A DNA stretch of 64,000 nt from Plantibacter elymi (nom. nud.) (lineage in GTDB: Bacteria > Actinomycetota > Actinomycetes > Actinomycetales > Microbacteriaceae): positions 124,001 to 188,000 of the forward strand of contig NZ_FXWJ01000006.1 in the NCBI RefSeq assembly GCF_900177795.1, read 5' to 3'. Under the pieces are notes generated by a model, which worked only from the letters and a program-made list of their open reading frames with translations, was not told the origin of the DNA and did no database searches. Shown here in pieces: positions 52,134 through 64,000 of this stretch; within the stretch, counting starts at the first letter, position 1, and each line of letters opens with the position of its first letter. Both the position numbers and the translations under genes were made by a program.

Positions 52134-53702
52134 CTAGCGAGTGGCGAGGAGCGCCGCGGCCGATGCGGAAGCGGAGGCGGTCGTGGAGGTGCTCGTCGTG
52201 GATGCGCCCGCCCCGGCGCCCGCGGCATCCGGTACGGAGGTGCGCTGGTGGGACGACCCGGGCGTCGTCAGGTCGGCGACCGCGTCGGCCTGACCCGTGA
52301 CGATGCGCTGGATGGCGTAGAGGCTCTCGGTGGCCGGCCCGAGGTACTTGCCCCGGTCGTCGGCGTTGCTCGACCCGACCGCGTTGTGTCCGTCGACGGC
52401 ACCGAGGTGGTCGCCGTCGCCGAGCGTCAGCCCGTCCGAGCCGAAGGTGGTCGCGCCCCAGGAGCTCGTCGCGGGGTCGGCTCGACCGGACAGGAGCTGC
52501 CCGAGACCGGCGAGGGTGTCGGCGCTCGCCTGGGAGGCGTACACGCGGCCGGCCGGGACGTGCAGATCGCCGATCCCGATCTCCGTCGGGATGCCGGCCG
52601 AACCGAGCATGACGAAGTCGTCGACGTGGTAGTTGCCGGACGCCAACGCGAGCGAGGCCGTCGCCGTGCCGTACGAATGCGCCACGACGCTCAACCGGGA
52701 GACGACGCCGTGCGCGGAACGGACGGCGTCGTATCCGGCGAGCACCCCGGCGAGCAGCGGCGCCCCCTCGACGGCCCGGTCGTTCGACGGCACCTCGAGC
52801 GCACTCGGGCTGTGTCCGCCGATCCAGAGGATCACCGCGCTGTCGGCTGCGGCGGTCTGGATGCGCTTCGCCCCGCGCAGGTAGTCGTCGAGCTCGAGGG
52901 CGCTGCTGTTCATTCCGGGAACGAACACCGTGACGTAGGCGGCGGTGTCCACGTCTCCGACGGCGACCGCGACCCGCGGGGGTCCGGAGCCACCCGCCTG
53001 CAAGGTGATGAGGTACTCCGGCTGCAGGCGAGCGGCGATCGCGTCCGGCGTGTACCGGTCGGCGAGCAGCTTGATCGCGTCCAGGCGCGACAGCGTCGTG
53101 GCGAGGACCGAGGAGTCCGCCTGCCCGTCGACCTGGTCGCTGCTCGCCGTCAGGGAGCGGTAGCTCGCCTCGGTGTCGGCGAGGAGGCCGGCGAGGCGGG
53201 AGACGTTGGCCGTGGCCCGGTCCGTGTAGGCGACGCCCTCGAGGTTGCCGATGACCGCCGGGTAACCGGTGATGAGCAGTGCGCGGTACCCGGGAGCGAG
53301 CTCGGTCCACAGCTGCGCGACCTGCGATGAGGACATCGTCGTGAGGGCCGTCGCCGCCGCGGCGAGGTCCCCGGCGTAGGCGGTGGTGAAGGCGGCGGCC
53401 GTCATCGTCGGGACGGAGGAGGCCGGCGGTGCGAAGTCGGCGGCGGAGATCGCGGTCGCACCGGCGGTCGAGGTCTGCGTCACCGTGACGACGCCGGCCA
53501 GGATCGCGGCGATCGCGACGGTCATGACGAGCGACTTGACGAGCGTCGCGCGAGCCGCCGAGATCGGCCGGTGCACCCACGTCGGCAGCGACAATGACGG
53601 GAGGCTCCAGGAGGAGCCGAGGCTGAACGCGGCCTCGCTGCCGCTCGCCAGATTCAGTCGGGGAGTGGACCGCGGGGCGGCGTCGGTGAAGACACTCGTC
53701 AC
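52134..53702 (-). CDS. DUF1023 alpha/beta hydrolase, membrane-anchored
   Basis: This 522-residue protein has a cytoplasmic N-terminal region (1-55) and one transmembrane helix (about 57-78, VKSLVMTVAIAAILAGVVTV). Then comes a helical region (VSRLAGLLADTEASYRSLTA) like the WXG-type N-part of DUF1023 proteins, and a hydrolase core with VTVFVPGMNSSALELDDYL, IGGHSPSALEVP and nucleophile VVAHSYGTATASLAL. The C-terminus is a low-complexity Thr/Ser/Ala tail. Substrate and target are unknown. The start is ATG at 53702. Confidence 0.78.
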   Translation of the reverse strand: MTSVFTDAAPRSTPRLNLASGSEAAFSLGSSWSLPSLSLPTWVHRPISAARATLVKSLVMTVAIAAILAGVVTVTQTSTAGATAISAADFAPPASSVPTMTAAAFTTAYAGDLAAAATALTTMSSSQVAQLWTELAPGYRALLITGYPAVIGNLEGVAYTDRATANVSRLAGLLADTEASYRSLTASSDQVDGQADSSVLATTLSRLDAIKLLADRYTPDAIAARLQPEYLITLQAGGSGPPRVAVAVGDVDTAAYVTVFVPGMNSSALELDDYLRGAKRIQTAAADSAVILWIGGHSPSALEVPSNDRAVEGAPLLAGVLAGYDAVRSAHGVVSRLSVVAHSYGTATASLALASGNYHVDDFVMLGSAGIPTEIGIGDLHVPAGRVYASQASADTLAGLGQLLSGRADPATSSWGATTFGSDGLTLGDGDHLGAVDGHNAVGSSNADDRGKYLGPATESLYAIQRIVTGQADAVADLTTPGSSHQRTSVPDAAGAGAGASTTSTSTTASASASAAALLATR

Positions 53703-53820
53703 GTCACTCCTGTTCCTGTCTCAGCCCGTCGGGTGGAGCCTCGCGCGACATGGATCACGCATCGAGATCGGGGAGACGAACGGCCGTGAACTCGTTTCCC
53801 GAGACGAGCGGCAGCGCTCA

Positions 53821-53834
53821 ATACACCCTTGTAT
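53821..53834. promoter_or_regulatory. Small inverted repeat in the region upstream of two divergent genes
   Basis: ATACA (53821-53825) and TGTAT (53830-53834) flank CCCT in the 289-bp gap between the DUF1023 gene and the prephenate dehydratase gene. The stretch 53815-53900 is the most AT-rich of the gap and probably holds the DUF1023 promoter. No clear hexamer pair stands out. Confidence 0.3.
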
Positions 53835-53991
53835 CCATTGTGGCGGGTAGTGGCGTGATTTGAATAGCTCAAAACGGGGGGTATCGGGGTCGAAATGACC
53901 CGATCTTCCTGGAAATCACCCGAATGTGACCTGGATGGGAGTCAACGGTCGTCCAAGGGCGTGTCGCGAACCACACGGTACGCTCGGAGGC

Positions 53992-54954
53992 ATGCCAGCC
54001 GCACCCGCCGACGACGCCCTCCGGAGCTACAGTTTCCTCGGTCCGAGCGGGACCTTCACCGAGGTGGCGCTCGGCCAGGTCGAGGAGGCCAGGGGCCAGA
54101 TCTGGAAGCCCGTGTCGAACGTCGGCGAGGCGCTCGGCGACGTCCTCGAGGGCCGCAGCACGGCCGCGGTCATCGCCATCGAGAACTCGGTCGACGGAGG
54201 TGTGTCCGTGGCGCAGGATGCACTCGCCACGATGCCCGGTCTCCGCATCGTCGGCGAGGTGCTCGTGCCGGTGAACTTCGTGCTCGTCGCCCGCCCCGGA
54301 ACCCGCCTCGAGGACGTCTCGGTCGTGAACGCGCACCCCGTCGCCTACGGGCAGTGCCACCTCTGGCTCGACGCCAAGCTGCCCTCGCACGGACACATCC
54401 CCGCGTCGAGCAACGTCGCCGCCGCAGCTTCCTTGCTCGACGGCACCTCGACCGCCGACGCCGCGGTCGCCCCGCCCGGCATCGTGAACCACTACGACCT
54501 CGACGTCCTCGCGGAGAACATCGGCGACAACCCGAACGCCGTGACCCGCTTCGTCGTCGTCAGCCGCTCACGGGAGATCCCGGCCAGGACGGGTGCCGAC
54601 AAGACGAGCCTCATCGTCGAGCTGCCGAACGACGAGTCCGGCTCGCTGCTCGGCATGCTCGAGCAGTTCTCCACGCGAGGCGTGAACCTGAGTCTCATCG
54701 AGTCCCGGCCCATCGGCGACGCGCTCGGCCGGTACCGCTTCGTGATCGACGCCCTCGGACACATCGAGGACGAGCGGATGGCCGACGCCCTGCTGGGGCT
54801 CCGACGCTTCAGCCCGAACGTGATCTTCCTGGGCTCCTACCCGAGCGCCGATCGCACCGCCGTCGACTACCACTCCCGCTACAACGACGAGGTGTTCATC
54901 GAGGCCCGCGACTGGTTGCGTGGGCTGCTGTCGGCGGAGCCGCTCGACGACTGA
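53992..54954 (+). CDS. pheA: Prephenate dehydratase
   Basis: This 320-residue monofunctional enzyme converts prephenate to phenylpyruvate in phenylalanine synthesis. The PDT domain (about 10-195) has SFLGPSGTFTEVAL, IAIENSVDGGVSV and the catalytic TRF motif in NAVTRFVVVSRS. An ACT domain (about 205-290) carries LNDESGSLLGMLEQF-like ELPNDESGSL and LIESRPIGDALGRYRFVID for Phe feedback. No chorismate mutase domain is present. TACGCT ends 7 nt before the ATG. Confidence 0.91.
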   Translation: MPAAPADDALRSYSFLGPSGTFTEVALGQVEEARGQIWKPVSNVGEALGDVLEGRSTAAVIAIENSVDGGVSVAQDALATMPGLRIVGEVLVPVNFVLVARPGTRLEDVSVVNAHPVAYGQCHLWLDAKLPSHGHIPASSNVAAAASLLDGTSTADAAVAPPGIVNHYDLDVLAENIGDNPNAVTRFVVVSRSREIPARTGADKTSLIVELPNDESGSLLGMLEQFSTRGVNLSLIESRPIGDALGRYRFVIDALGHIEDERMADALLGLRRFSPNVIFLGSYPSADRTAVDYHSRYNDEVFIEARDWLRGLLSAEPLDD

Positions 54955-54972
54955 GTCGCCGCACTCGCGCGC

Positions 54973-55044
54973 AACTCCTGCTGTCGGTCCGCATCCCTGG
55001 TCGGGGACGGCGTGTCAGCAGGATTCTCGGCAGGGTGCAGGAGT
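54973..55044. repeat. Family D-related inverted repeat
   Basis: ACTCCTGC (54974-54981) and GCAGGAGT (55037-55044) enclose 55 nt with an internal CAGCAGGATT/GCAGG stretch. It lies between the pheA stop and the convergent GntR gene and shares the arm sequence of 30213-30296. Confidence 0.55.
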
Positions 55045-55073
55045 CGTGAGCGCCGACGCGGTGTCGCCGCGGT

Positions 55074-58669
<3,596 letters not shown>

Positions 58670-58679
58670 TTCCGCCCCC

Positions 58680-58755
58680 GTCCCCGACTCAGGAGTGCTC
58701 CGGCGCGTCGACCGCTGACGGGCCCGGCGCGCCGCGCACCTCCTGAGTCGGGGAC
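58680..58755. repeat. Family D intergenic inverted repeat
   Basis: Perfect 16-bp arms GTCCCCGACTCAGGAG (58680-58695) and the complement (58740-58755) enclose 44 nt. It starts 11 bp after the gdhA stop codon and could act as a terminator. The sequence CTCCTGAGT is shared with 7411-7590. Confidence 0.82.
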
Positions 58756-58841
58756 GCGGAATCCGCCGGCGAGGGATGCGGCGGGTGTCGGATTGCGACG
58801 GGGTGGTCGGCTCCTGGACGGTGAGTGACTAGCCTCGAAGG

Positions 58842-60134
58842 GTGACCGACCCACGCCCCGCAACCACCGTCATCGTCGGTGCCGGCCTGTTCGGCCTGGC
58901 GACCGCCGTCCACCTCGCCCGCGCCGGGCGCCGGGTGACGGTGCTCGAGTCGGGCACCGCCGCCGGAGCGACGACCGCCGCGGGAGCGGGCTTCGTCGGC
59001 CTCTGGGCGGCGGGCTACGCCTGGTACTGGGACGAGTCGGAACTCGCCCTCGAGCAGGCGGGCCTCGAGTTCTACCGCGGGCTCGACTCGTCCGGATACG
59101 ACATCGGGCTGCGGAACACGGGCAACGTGTGGCTCGCCCTCACCGAACAGGCCGTGCTCGACCACCTGCTGCCGTTCGCCGAGCACCCGCTCCGTCCCGA
59201 GGACGCCCGGCTGCTGACCGCCGTCGAGACCGCCGAGCTCGTTCCGGGTCTCGACCCCGAGGTCATCGTCGGGGCGTTCATCCATCCCGACGGCATCCAG
59301 ATCAGCGCGCCCGACGCCGGACTCGCGCTCGCGGCGCTCGCCCGGGCCGAGGGCGTCGAGATCCTCGAGCACACGCCCGTCGTCGACTTCCTCGCCGAGG
59401 GTGGCCGAGCCGTCGGCGTGCTGACCGCGGCCGGCGAGCGCGTCCTCGGCGACGAGGTCGTCCTCGCCGCCGGGTCCTGGACGAACGAACTCCTCGCCGC
59501 CACGGACCGCGTGCTGCCGTTCGCACGCGTGATCGCGAGCCGCCTGACCACCGCCCCGTTCGGCCTCGGCGAGGTGCCGACCCTCATGATCCCGGAACTC
59601 GACGGACTGTGGATCCGGGAACACCTCGGTGGTCTCACGTACGGCAACGGCGTCGGTTACGAGGCGCTCGCGGTGCACGACAGCCCGGCGGACCGTCGCC
59701 CGGACCGCCCCGACCTCATCGAGGCGATGCGGGAGCACCTGTCGCCGATCATCTCCGAGCTCATCCCGGCCGCCGCGCCCGTCGTCGACGACGCCGAAGC
59801 CGTGCAGGGGATCGTGTCGTACACCGCGGACCGCCGCTTCATCGCGGGGCCCGTCCCGGAGCTCGACGGGCTGCACGTCGTGGCCGGCGACAACGAGTCC
59901 GGCGTCACGCACGGCCCCGGACTCGGCCGGATGCTCGCCGAACTGATGGTCACGGGTGAGAGCCCCTTCGTCGACGCGTCGCGGTACGCGCCCGGTCGAT
60001 TCCCGTCCCGGCCGTTCGCCGACGAGGCCGCCGTGGCCGCCGCGATGCCGGCTCGTCGGGCGGTCGACGCGCGCGCCACCGCAGCGACGCGCGTGACGAC
60101 GGAGTCGGGCCTGCCTGCGGAGTCGGGCCGATGA
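58842..60134 (+). CDS. FAD-dependent oxidoreductase, DAO family
   Basis: This 430-residue flavoprotein is the first gene of a three-gene operon. It has the FAD motif TVIVGAGLFGLATAVHLARA (9-28), GTAAGATTAAGAGFVGLW where an AGxS-type substrate loop follows, and the C-terminal HVVAGDNESGVTHGPGLGRM. It should oxidise a secondary amine or N-alkyl amino acid. The GTG start has TAGCCT 6 nt upstream (leaderless type). It overlaps the next oxidase as ATGA. The Ala/Arg-rich tail of 40 residues is not conserved-looking. Confidence 0.8.
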   Translation: MTDPRPATTVIVGAGLFGLATAVHLARAGRRVTVLESGTAAGATTAAGAGFVGLWAAGYAWYWDESELALEQAGLEFYRGLDSSGYDIGLRNTGNVWLALTEQAVLDHLLPFAEHPLRPEDARLLTAVETAELVPGLDPEVIVGAFIHPDGIQISAPDAGLALAALARAEGVEILEHTPVVDFLAEGGRAVGVLTAAGERVLGDEVVLAAGSWTNELLAATDRVLPFARVIASRLTTAPFGLGEVPTLMIPELDGLWIREHLGGLTYGNGVGYEALAVHDSPADRRPDRPDLIEAMREHLSPIISELIPAAAPVVDDAEAVQGIVSYTADRRFIAGPVPELDGLHVVAGDNESGVTHGPGLGRMLAELMVTGESPFVDASRYAPGRFPSRPFADEAAVAAAMPARRAVDARATAATRVTTESGLPAESGR

Positions 60135-61357
60135 CCGCGCCGGGTCCGGCAGCGGACGCGACGCCGACCGTGCTGCCGGCGCGCGCCGAGGTCGTGGTCA
60201 TCGGTGCCGGGATCGTCGGTGCGGCGGCTGCGCGCTCGCTGGCCGAGCAGGGCCGGGACGTGCTGCTCCTCGAGCGGTACCCGCGCGGTCACGAGCACGG
60301 CTCCTCACACGGCGCGACCCGCATCTTCCGTCAGGGGTACGACGCCGACGACTACGTCGCCCTGACCTCGGAGGCGCTCGCGGCCTGGCGGGCGCTCGAA
60401 TCGGCGAGCGGGCGGACGCTGCTCGACCTCACCGGTGCGCTCGACCACGGCCGGCCCGAGATACTCGCGGCGATCGAGGCGGCGATGACCCGGGGTGGGA
60501 TCGCGTCGGAGCGCCTCACCCCGGAGCAGGCGAGCGACCGCTGGCCCGGGCTGCGGTTCGACCGCGAGGTCCTCCACCACGCGACCGGCGGGCGACTGTT
60601 CTCCGCCGAGGCGATCGAGGCCATGCTCGACCTCGCCGAGGTGGCCGGAGCGACCCTGCGCTTCGGCCTGCGGGTGACGGGCGTCGAACCGGCCGAGTCG
60701 ACCGATCCGACCGCGGGTGCCGCCGGCGCCGTCGTCCGCACCGAGCTGGGCGACGTCGTCGCCGACCACGTGGTCGTCGCGGCCGGGTCCTGGACACCCG
60801 ACCTCGTCGGCGACCTCGCTCGCAGCGTCGGTCGCCCGCTGCCCGAGATCGTCGTGACGCAGGTCCAGCCCGCGCACTTCCCGAGCGAGCTGGCCGCCGG
60901 CGCCTGGCCGAGTTTCGTCCACTATCCCGCCGAGGGGTCGAGCGTGTACGGCCTGCTGACCCCGGGCGAGGGGGTCAAGGTCGGGCTGCACGGCGGTGCC
61001 GTCCACGTCCACCCCGACGAACGCGACGGCCTCGCCGAACCCGAGGAACTCGCGCGGCTCACCGCCTACGTCGCCGAATGGGTGCCCGGCGTCGACGCGT
61101 CCGCACCCCATACCATCAGCTGCCTCTACGATCTGAGCCCCAGCGAGGATTTCGTGATCGATCGGATCGACAGCATCATCGTCACGACGGGATTCTCCGG
61201 TCACGGGTTCAAGTTCGGCCCGGTACTGGGACGCCTCATCGCCGATCTCGTCGACGGAGCCGAACCGCACCCGAGGTTCGCGCTCGCCGCCCACGCGGTC
61301 CCCGTCGCGCCATCAGCATCAGCACCCCCGCAGTCACCCGAAGGAACCGCTCCATGA
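60131..61357 (+). CDS. Monomeric sarcosine oxidase/N-methyltryptophan oxidase-like protein
   Basis: This 408-residue flavoenzyme has the FAD motif EVVVIGAGIVGAAAARSLAE (20-39), the substrate loop HGSSHGATRIFRQGYDADDY as in SoxA/SolA, and CLYDLSPSEDFVIDRID, whose Cys matches the covalent flavin site of MSOX. FSGHGFKFGPVLG closes the pocket. It should oxidise an N-methyl amino acid and release formaldehyde and hydrogen peroxide. Its stop overlaps the solute-binding-protein gene as ATGA. Confidence 0.87.
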   Translation: MTAPGPAADATPTVLPARAEVVVIGAGIVGAAAARSLAEQGRDVLLLERYPRGHEHGSSHGATRIFRQGYDADDYVALTSEALAAWRALESASGRTLLDLTGALDHGRPEILAAIEAAMTRGGIASERLTPEQASDRWPGLRFDREVLHHATGGRLFSAEAIEAMLDLAEVAGATLRFGLRVTGVEPAESTDPTAGAAGAVVRTELGDVVADHVVVAAGSWTPDLVGDLARSVGRPLPEIVVTQVQPAHFPSELAAGAWPSFVHYPAEGSSVYGLLTPGEGVKVGLHGGAVHVHPDERDGLAEPEELARLTAYVAEWVPGVDASAPHTISCLYDLSPSEDFVIDRIDSIIVTTGFSGHGFKFGPVLGRLIADLVDGAEPHPRFALAAHAVPVAPSASAPPQSPEGTAP

Positions 61358-62928
61358 ATCGATCCGCCAGATTCGCCACGGTCGTCATCGGCCTCGGTGT
61401 CGTCGCCGCCCTCACCGGTTGCACGGCCCAGGGCGGCACCACCACGACCACCGCGCTCGTCATCGGCACCACCGATCAGATCGTCTCGCTCGACCCGGCC
61501 GGTGCCTGGGATCGCGGCTCCTTCACGCCGCAGAACCAGATCTACCAGCACCTCCTCAGCTACGACGAGGGCGACGTCGTCCCCGCCCCCGACGCGGCGG
61601 AATCGTGCGACTTCACCGACGCGACCACCTACGTCTGCACGGTCAAGGAGGGGCTGACCTTCTCCAACGGCCACGCGCTCACGGCCGAGGACGTCGTCTA
61701 CTCCTTCACCCGTGTCCGTGAGATCGCCGCCGACAACGGCCCGTCGCCGCTACTCGCGAACCTCGACAGCGTCGAGGAGGGAGAGGACAACCAGGTCGTC
61801 TTCCACCTCACGGTGCCGAACGACCAGACCTGGCCCTACGTGCTCACGAGCATGGCCGGGCCGATCGTCGACGAAGAGGTCTTCCCTGCGGACGAGCTGC
61901 TGAGCGACGACGACGTAATCGGCTCCGGTCCCTACGCGGTCGACAGCTACCAGGCGGGCGGGCTGCTCTCCCTCGAGGCGAACTCGCGCTACTCCGGGAC
62001 CCGCGCGAAGACCCAGCACGTCGTGCTCAAGCCGTACACGACGGCGTCGAACCTGCGGCTCGACCTGGAGAAGGGCGACGTCGACATCGCCTACCGCTCG
62101 CTGACCGCGACGGACGTCGCCGACCTCCGGAGCGACTCCGACCTGCAGGTCGTCGAGGGGCCGGGCGGTTCGGTGCGGTTCCTCACGTTCAACCTGAACA
62201 CCCAGCCGGGCGCGAACGACGCGCAGAAGCTCGCGATCCGGCAGGCGGTCGCGTCGCTCGTCGATCGTGAGGAGATCGCCGACCAGGTCTACAAGGGCAC
62301 CTACGCGCCGGCGTACTCGGTCGTGCTCGACGGCCAGACGGGTGCGACGCCCGCATTCCAGACCGCGTACGGTGATGCGCCGGACCCGGCGAAGGCCGCG
62401 GCGATCCTCGCGGCCGCGGGCGTCAGCACCCCGGTCGCCCTGCCGATCCAGTACACGAGCGACCACTACGGCCCCGACTCCGACCAGGAGTACGCGCTCA
62501 TCAAGTCGCAGCTGGAGGAGTCCGGCCTGTTCACCGTCGACCTGCAGTCGACGGAGTGGACGAGCTACGTGAAGGAGCTGAATCCGGAGTCGGGTTACCC
62601 GGCGTACCAGCTCGGGTTCTTCCCGGACTACCCGGATCCCGACAACTTCCTGCGTTCGGCGTACTCGACGACCGGGGCGTCCGTCGCCAACGGGTACTCG
62701 GACCCGGCCGTCGACGCGCTCATCGACACCGAGGCGACGGCGACCGACCCGGCGGCGCGCATCGCGGCGATCGAGCAGATCCAAGCGCTGACCGCGACCG
62801 CCGCCCCGATCATCCCTCTGCTCCAGGGCACCGAGACGGTCCTCGCCCAGAAGAACGTGACGGGCCTCGAGGACACGCTCGACGCCACGTACACCTTCCG
62901 CTTCGCGGTGCTCGACCGCACGAAGTAG
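61354..62928 (+). CDS. Peptide/nickel-type ABC transporter, substrate-binding lipoprotein
   Basis: This 524-residue lipoprotein of the SBP_bac_5 family has a signal peptide with lipobox ALTGC at Cys23 and the ordered family blocks: TTDQIVSLDPAGAWDRGSF, YVCTVKEGLTFSNGHALTAE DVVYSF-type segment, GSGPYAVDSYQAG, LRQAVASLVDREEIADQVYKG-like AIRQAVASLVDRE and GFFPDYPDPDNFL. AAGGA lies before the ATG. Being coupled to two amine oxidases suggests it binds an N-methyl amino acid or oligopeptide. No permease or ATPase gene follows, so partners lie elsewhere. Confidence 0.86.
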   Translation: MNRSARFATVVIGLGVVAALTGCTAQGGTTTTTALVIGTTDQIVSLDPAGAWDRGSFTPQNQIYQHLLSYDEGDVVPAPDAAESCDFTDATTYVCTVKEGLTFSNGHALTAEDVVYSFTRVREIAADNGPSPLLANLDSVEEGEDNQVVFHLTVPNDQTWPYVLTSMAGPIVDEEVFPADELLSDDDVIGSGPYAVDSYQAGGLLSLEANSRYSGTRAKTQHVVLKPYTTASNLRLDLEKGDVDIAYRSLTATDVADLRSDSDLQVVEGPGGSVRFLTFNLNTQPGANDAQKLAIRQAVASLVDREEIADQVYKGTYAPAYSVVLDGQTGATPAFQTAYGDAPDPAKAAAILAAAGVSTPVALPIQYTSDHYGPDSDQEYALIKSQLEESGLFTVDLQSTEWTSYVKELNPESGYPAYQLGFFPDYPDPDNFLRSAYSTTGASVANGYSDPAVDALIDTEATATDPAARIAAIEQIQALTATAAPIIPLLQGTETVLAQKNVTGLEDTLDATYTFRFAVLDRTK

Positions 62929-62948
62929 CCGTCGCCGCTGGGGTGTGC

Positions 62949-63224
62949 GCCAGCGCGGTGCGCTGACGTGAGCGCGGGTCTGTGACGTGAGCGCGCCCCT
63001 CCGGAGACCCGCGCTCGCGTGCGCGGGGAGCGCTCACGCCGGGTGTGCGTCATTCACGCGGGCGCACCGCGCCGGCACCCGGTGGGGAGGCCTCAGGTCA
63101 GCGCGGTGCGCTGGCGCGAGACCTGCCGAATCGGCGTGGGCGCGGGTCTAGGAGGTGAGCGCACCCCTCCGGAGACCCGCGCTCGCGGCTGCGGGGCGCG
63201 CTCGCGTCAGCGCACCGCGCTGGC
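62949..63224. repeat. Family A nested palindromic repeats (two units)
   Basis: Two adjacent units, about 62949-63085 and 63095-63224, each open with or near the CAGCGCGGTGCGCTG core and end with the inverted core (GCACCGCGCCGGC at 63075, GCACCGCGCTGGC at 63224). Inside each is a CCCCTCCGGAG/CCGCGCTC block as in the other copies. It fills all but a few bases of the convergent gap between the lipoprotein gene and hutD. Confidence 0.82.
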
Positions 63225-63229
63225 ACCCA

Positions 63230-63856
63230 TCACAAGTGGGGGAGGACCTGGGCGAGCGCGATCGTGGCGTCGCCGGTCAGGGACAGGGTGCCGGCCTCGA
63301 GTCGGAGGGCGTCGTGCCGCTGGAGCGCACCAGGGCTGAGACCTGGCCCCTCCGCCGACAGCAGCCCGTCGAGGAGCACGACGAACGTGGTGGCTCTCGG
63401 CGGCGTGGTGACCAGCATCGAGCCGTCGACGACGCCGACCTCGAGCGATCCACGGAACCGATCCCGCGACACCGTCAGGTTGAGATCGAGCGTCGGCCCG
63501 ACCACGCCCCGCGACGACACCGCTGAGGCCCCGTCGAAGGCGGCGACCCGCCACCGGTCCAACTCGACCCGCTCACCGTCGATCACGAGTCCGAGTCCGC
63601 CCGCCGACAATGCCATCAGCTGACGGTCGACGCCGGGGAACGACGAGAAGGCGACGTCCGACTCGACCGTCGCGATGCTCAGCGTCCACCCCGGGGCGGC
63701 CGGCGCGTCGCCGTCGCCGCGCCCACCATCGGTCCGAAGCCCGACGGGTTCGACGGCGATCTCCGTCGCGGTCCCCAGCCCGTTCCGCCAGCGGTAGCTC
63801 CGGTGCCCGGCGGCCGGCAGCAGCACGAGTGCAGGACCCTCCGTCGCATCGCTCAC
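63230..63856 (-). CDS. hutD: HutD/Ves-family protein
   Basis: This 208-residue cupin-like protein starts [25 protein letters not shown], the HutD/Ves opening, followed by [20 protein letters not shown] and the C-terminal [20 protein letters not shown]. HutD is thought to tune histidine catabolism, though its molecular role is not settled. The GTG start overlaps the stop codon of the imidazolonepropionase gene (GTGA). It is the last gene of the hut operon. Confidence 0.83.
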   Translation of the reverse strand: MSDATEGPALVLLPAAGHRSYRWRNGLGTATEIAVEPVGLRTDGGRGDGDAPAAPGWTLSIATVESDVAFSSFPGVDRQLMALSAGGLGLVIDGERVELDRWRVAAFDGASAVSSRGVVGPTLDLNLTVSRDRFRGSLEVGVVDGSMLVTTPPRATTFVVLLDGLLSAEGPGLSPGALQRHDALRLEAGTLSLTGDATIALAQVLPHL

Positions 63857-64000
63857 CGCTGCGTCGTCCCAGCCGTGACGCGCTCGCCGCGCTGCCGGAC
63901 GCCGACCGTCAACGGCACACCGGGCCGGTAGGCGAGGTGCGAGACCGAGGGCGCGTCGAGCACCTGCAGGTCCGCGAGACCACCCACGCGGAGCGATCCG
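63853..64000 (-). CDS. hutI: Imidazolonepropionase, C-terminal end (partial)
   Basis: The last 48 codons of a gene that runs off the right edge end with TGA at 63853-63855. The visible [20 protein letters not shown] and [11 protein letters not shown] are the hallmark C-terminal strands of imidazolonepropionase (an amidohydrolase; the GxxADLxVLD motif). This enzyme opens the imidazolone ring in histidine breakdown. The overlap with hutD supports the assignment. Confidence 0.85.
   Translation of the reverse strand, partial: GSLRVGGLADLQVLDAPSVSHLAYRPGVPLTVGVRQRGERVTAGTTQR

Overview
The window is about 70% G+C. It is packed with genes on both strands and has the codon bias and gene content of a high-GC actinobacterium of the order Micrococcales. 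Microbacteriaceae is the best guess, from the rhamnose ABC importer, the PPK2, DUF3072 and DUF4287 proteins, the CebR-type LacI operator and the many TANNNT promoters sitting 6-7 nt before start codons. The genus cannot be named from this sequence. It looks like chromosome: there are no rRNA or tRNA genes, no replication origin, no CRISPR array and no recognisable transposase or integrase.

Layout. 0.2-8.7 kb holds a rhamnose-type ABC importer operon (rhaT-P-Q-S, minus strand) behind a LacI-type operator, then an OmpR/histidine-kinase pair and a LacI regulator. 8.7-19.2 kb is an accessory stretch of small modules: a FitAB-like toxin-antitoxin pair, a secreted NlpC/P60 protein, an esterase, two TetR-controlled divergons, a YefM-YoeB pair, an LLM oxidoreductase, a WYL regulator with a divergent hydrolase, and an F420-type reductase. 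19.2-30.2 kb has a sulfide:quinone-reductase-like flavoprotein, an SMP-30 protein, an acetyltransferase, an aldo/keto reductase, the conserved ATP-grasp/alpha-E/transglutaminase cassette and several membrane proteins. 30.3-41.8 kb has a MarR-MFS pair, CorA, a lipase, a DadA-like oxidase, a lipoate-ligase-family protein with a permuted domain order, PPK2, an orphan DNA methyltransferase and a LacI regulator. 41.9-53.7 kb has a GH1 beta-glucosidase under a CebR-type operator, a DHA2 drug exporter, a VanY-like peptidase, a lower-GC island encoding a HIRAN-domain protein with a HipA-like kinase, phosphoglucomutase, a second PIN-domain toxin-antitoxin pair and a DUF1023 hydrolase. 54-64 kb is dominated by amino-acid metabolism: prephenate dehydratase, a GntR-MFS pair, NADP-type glutamate dehydrogenase, two FAD amine oxidases co-transcribed with a peptide-type solute-binding lipoprotein, and the 3' end of a hut operon (hutI, hutD).

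How parts work together. Histidine breakdown (hut) yields glutamate, which glutamate dehydrogenase interconverts with 2-oxoglutarate. The two oxidases and the lipoprotein read as one uptake-and-oxidation unit for an N-methyl amino acid or amine. The LacI protein after the beta-glucosidase gene probably controls it through the palindrome upstream of that gene.

Between the genes lie four families of intergenic inverted repeats. Family A is a nested palindrome of about 130-280 bp at four loci. Family B has arms matching GCCCGCGAACTGTCACC. Family C is CCTTCGACAGGCTCAGG. Family D has arms containing CTCAGGAG/CTCCTGAG. These repeats, the HIRAN/HipA-like pair and the roughly twenty leaderless-type promoters are the most notable non-routine signals.
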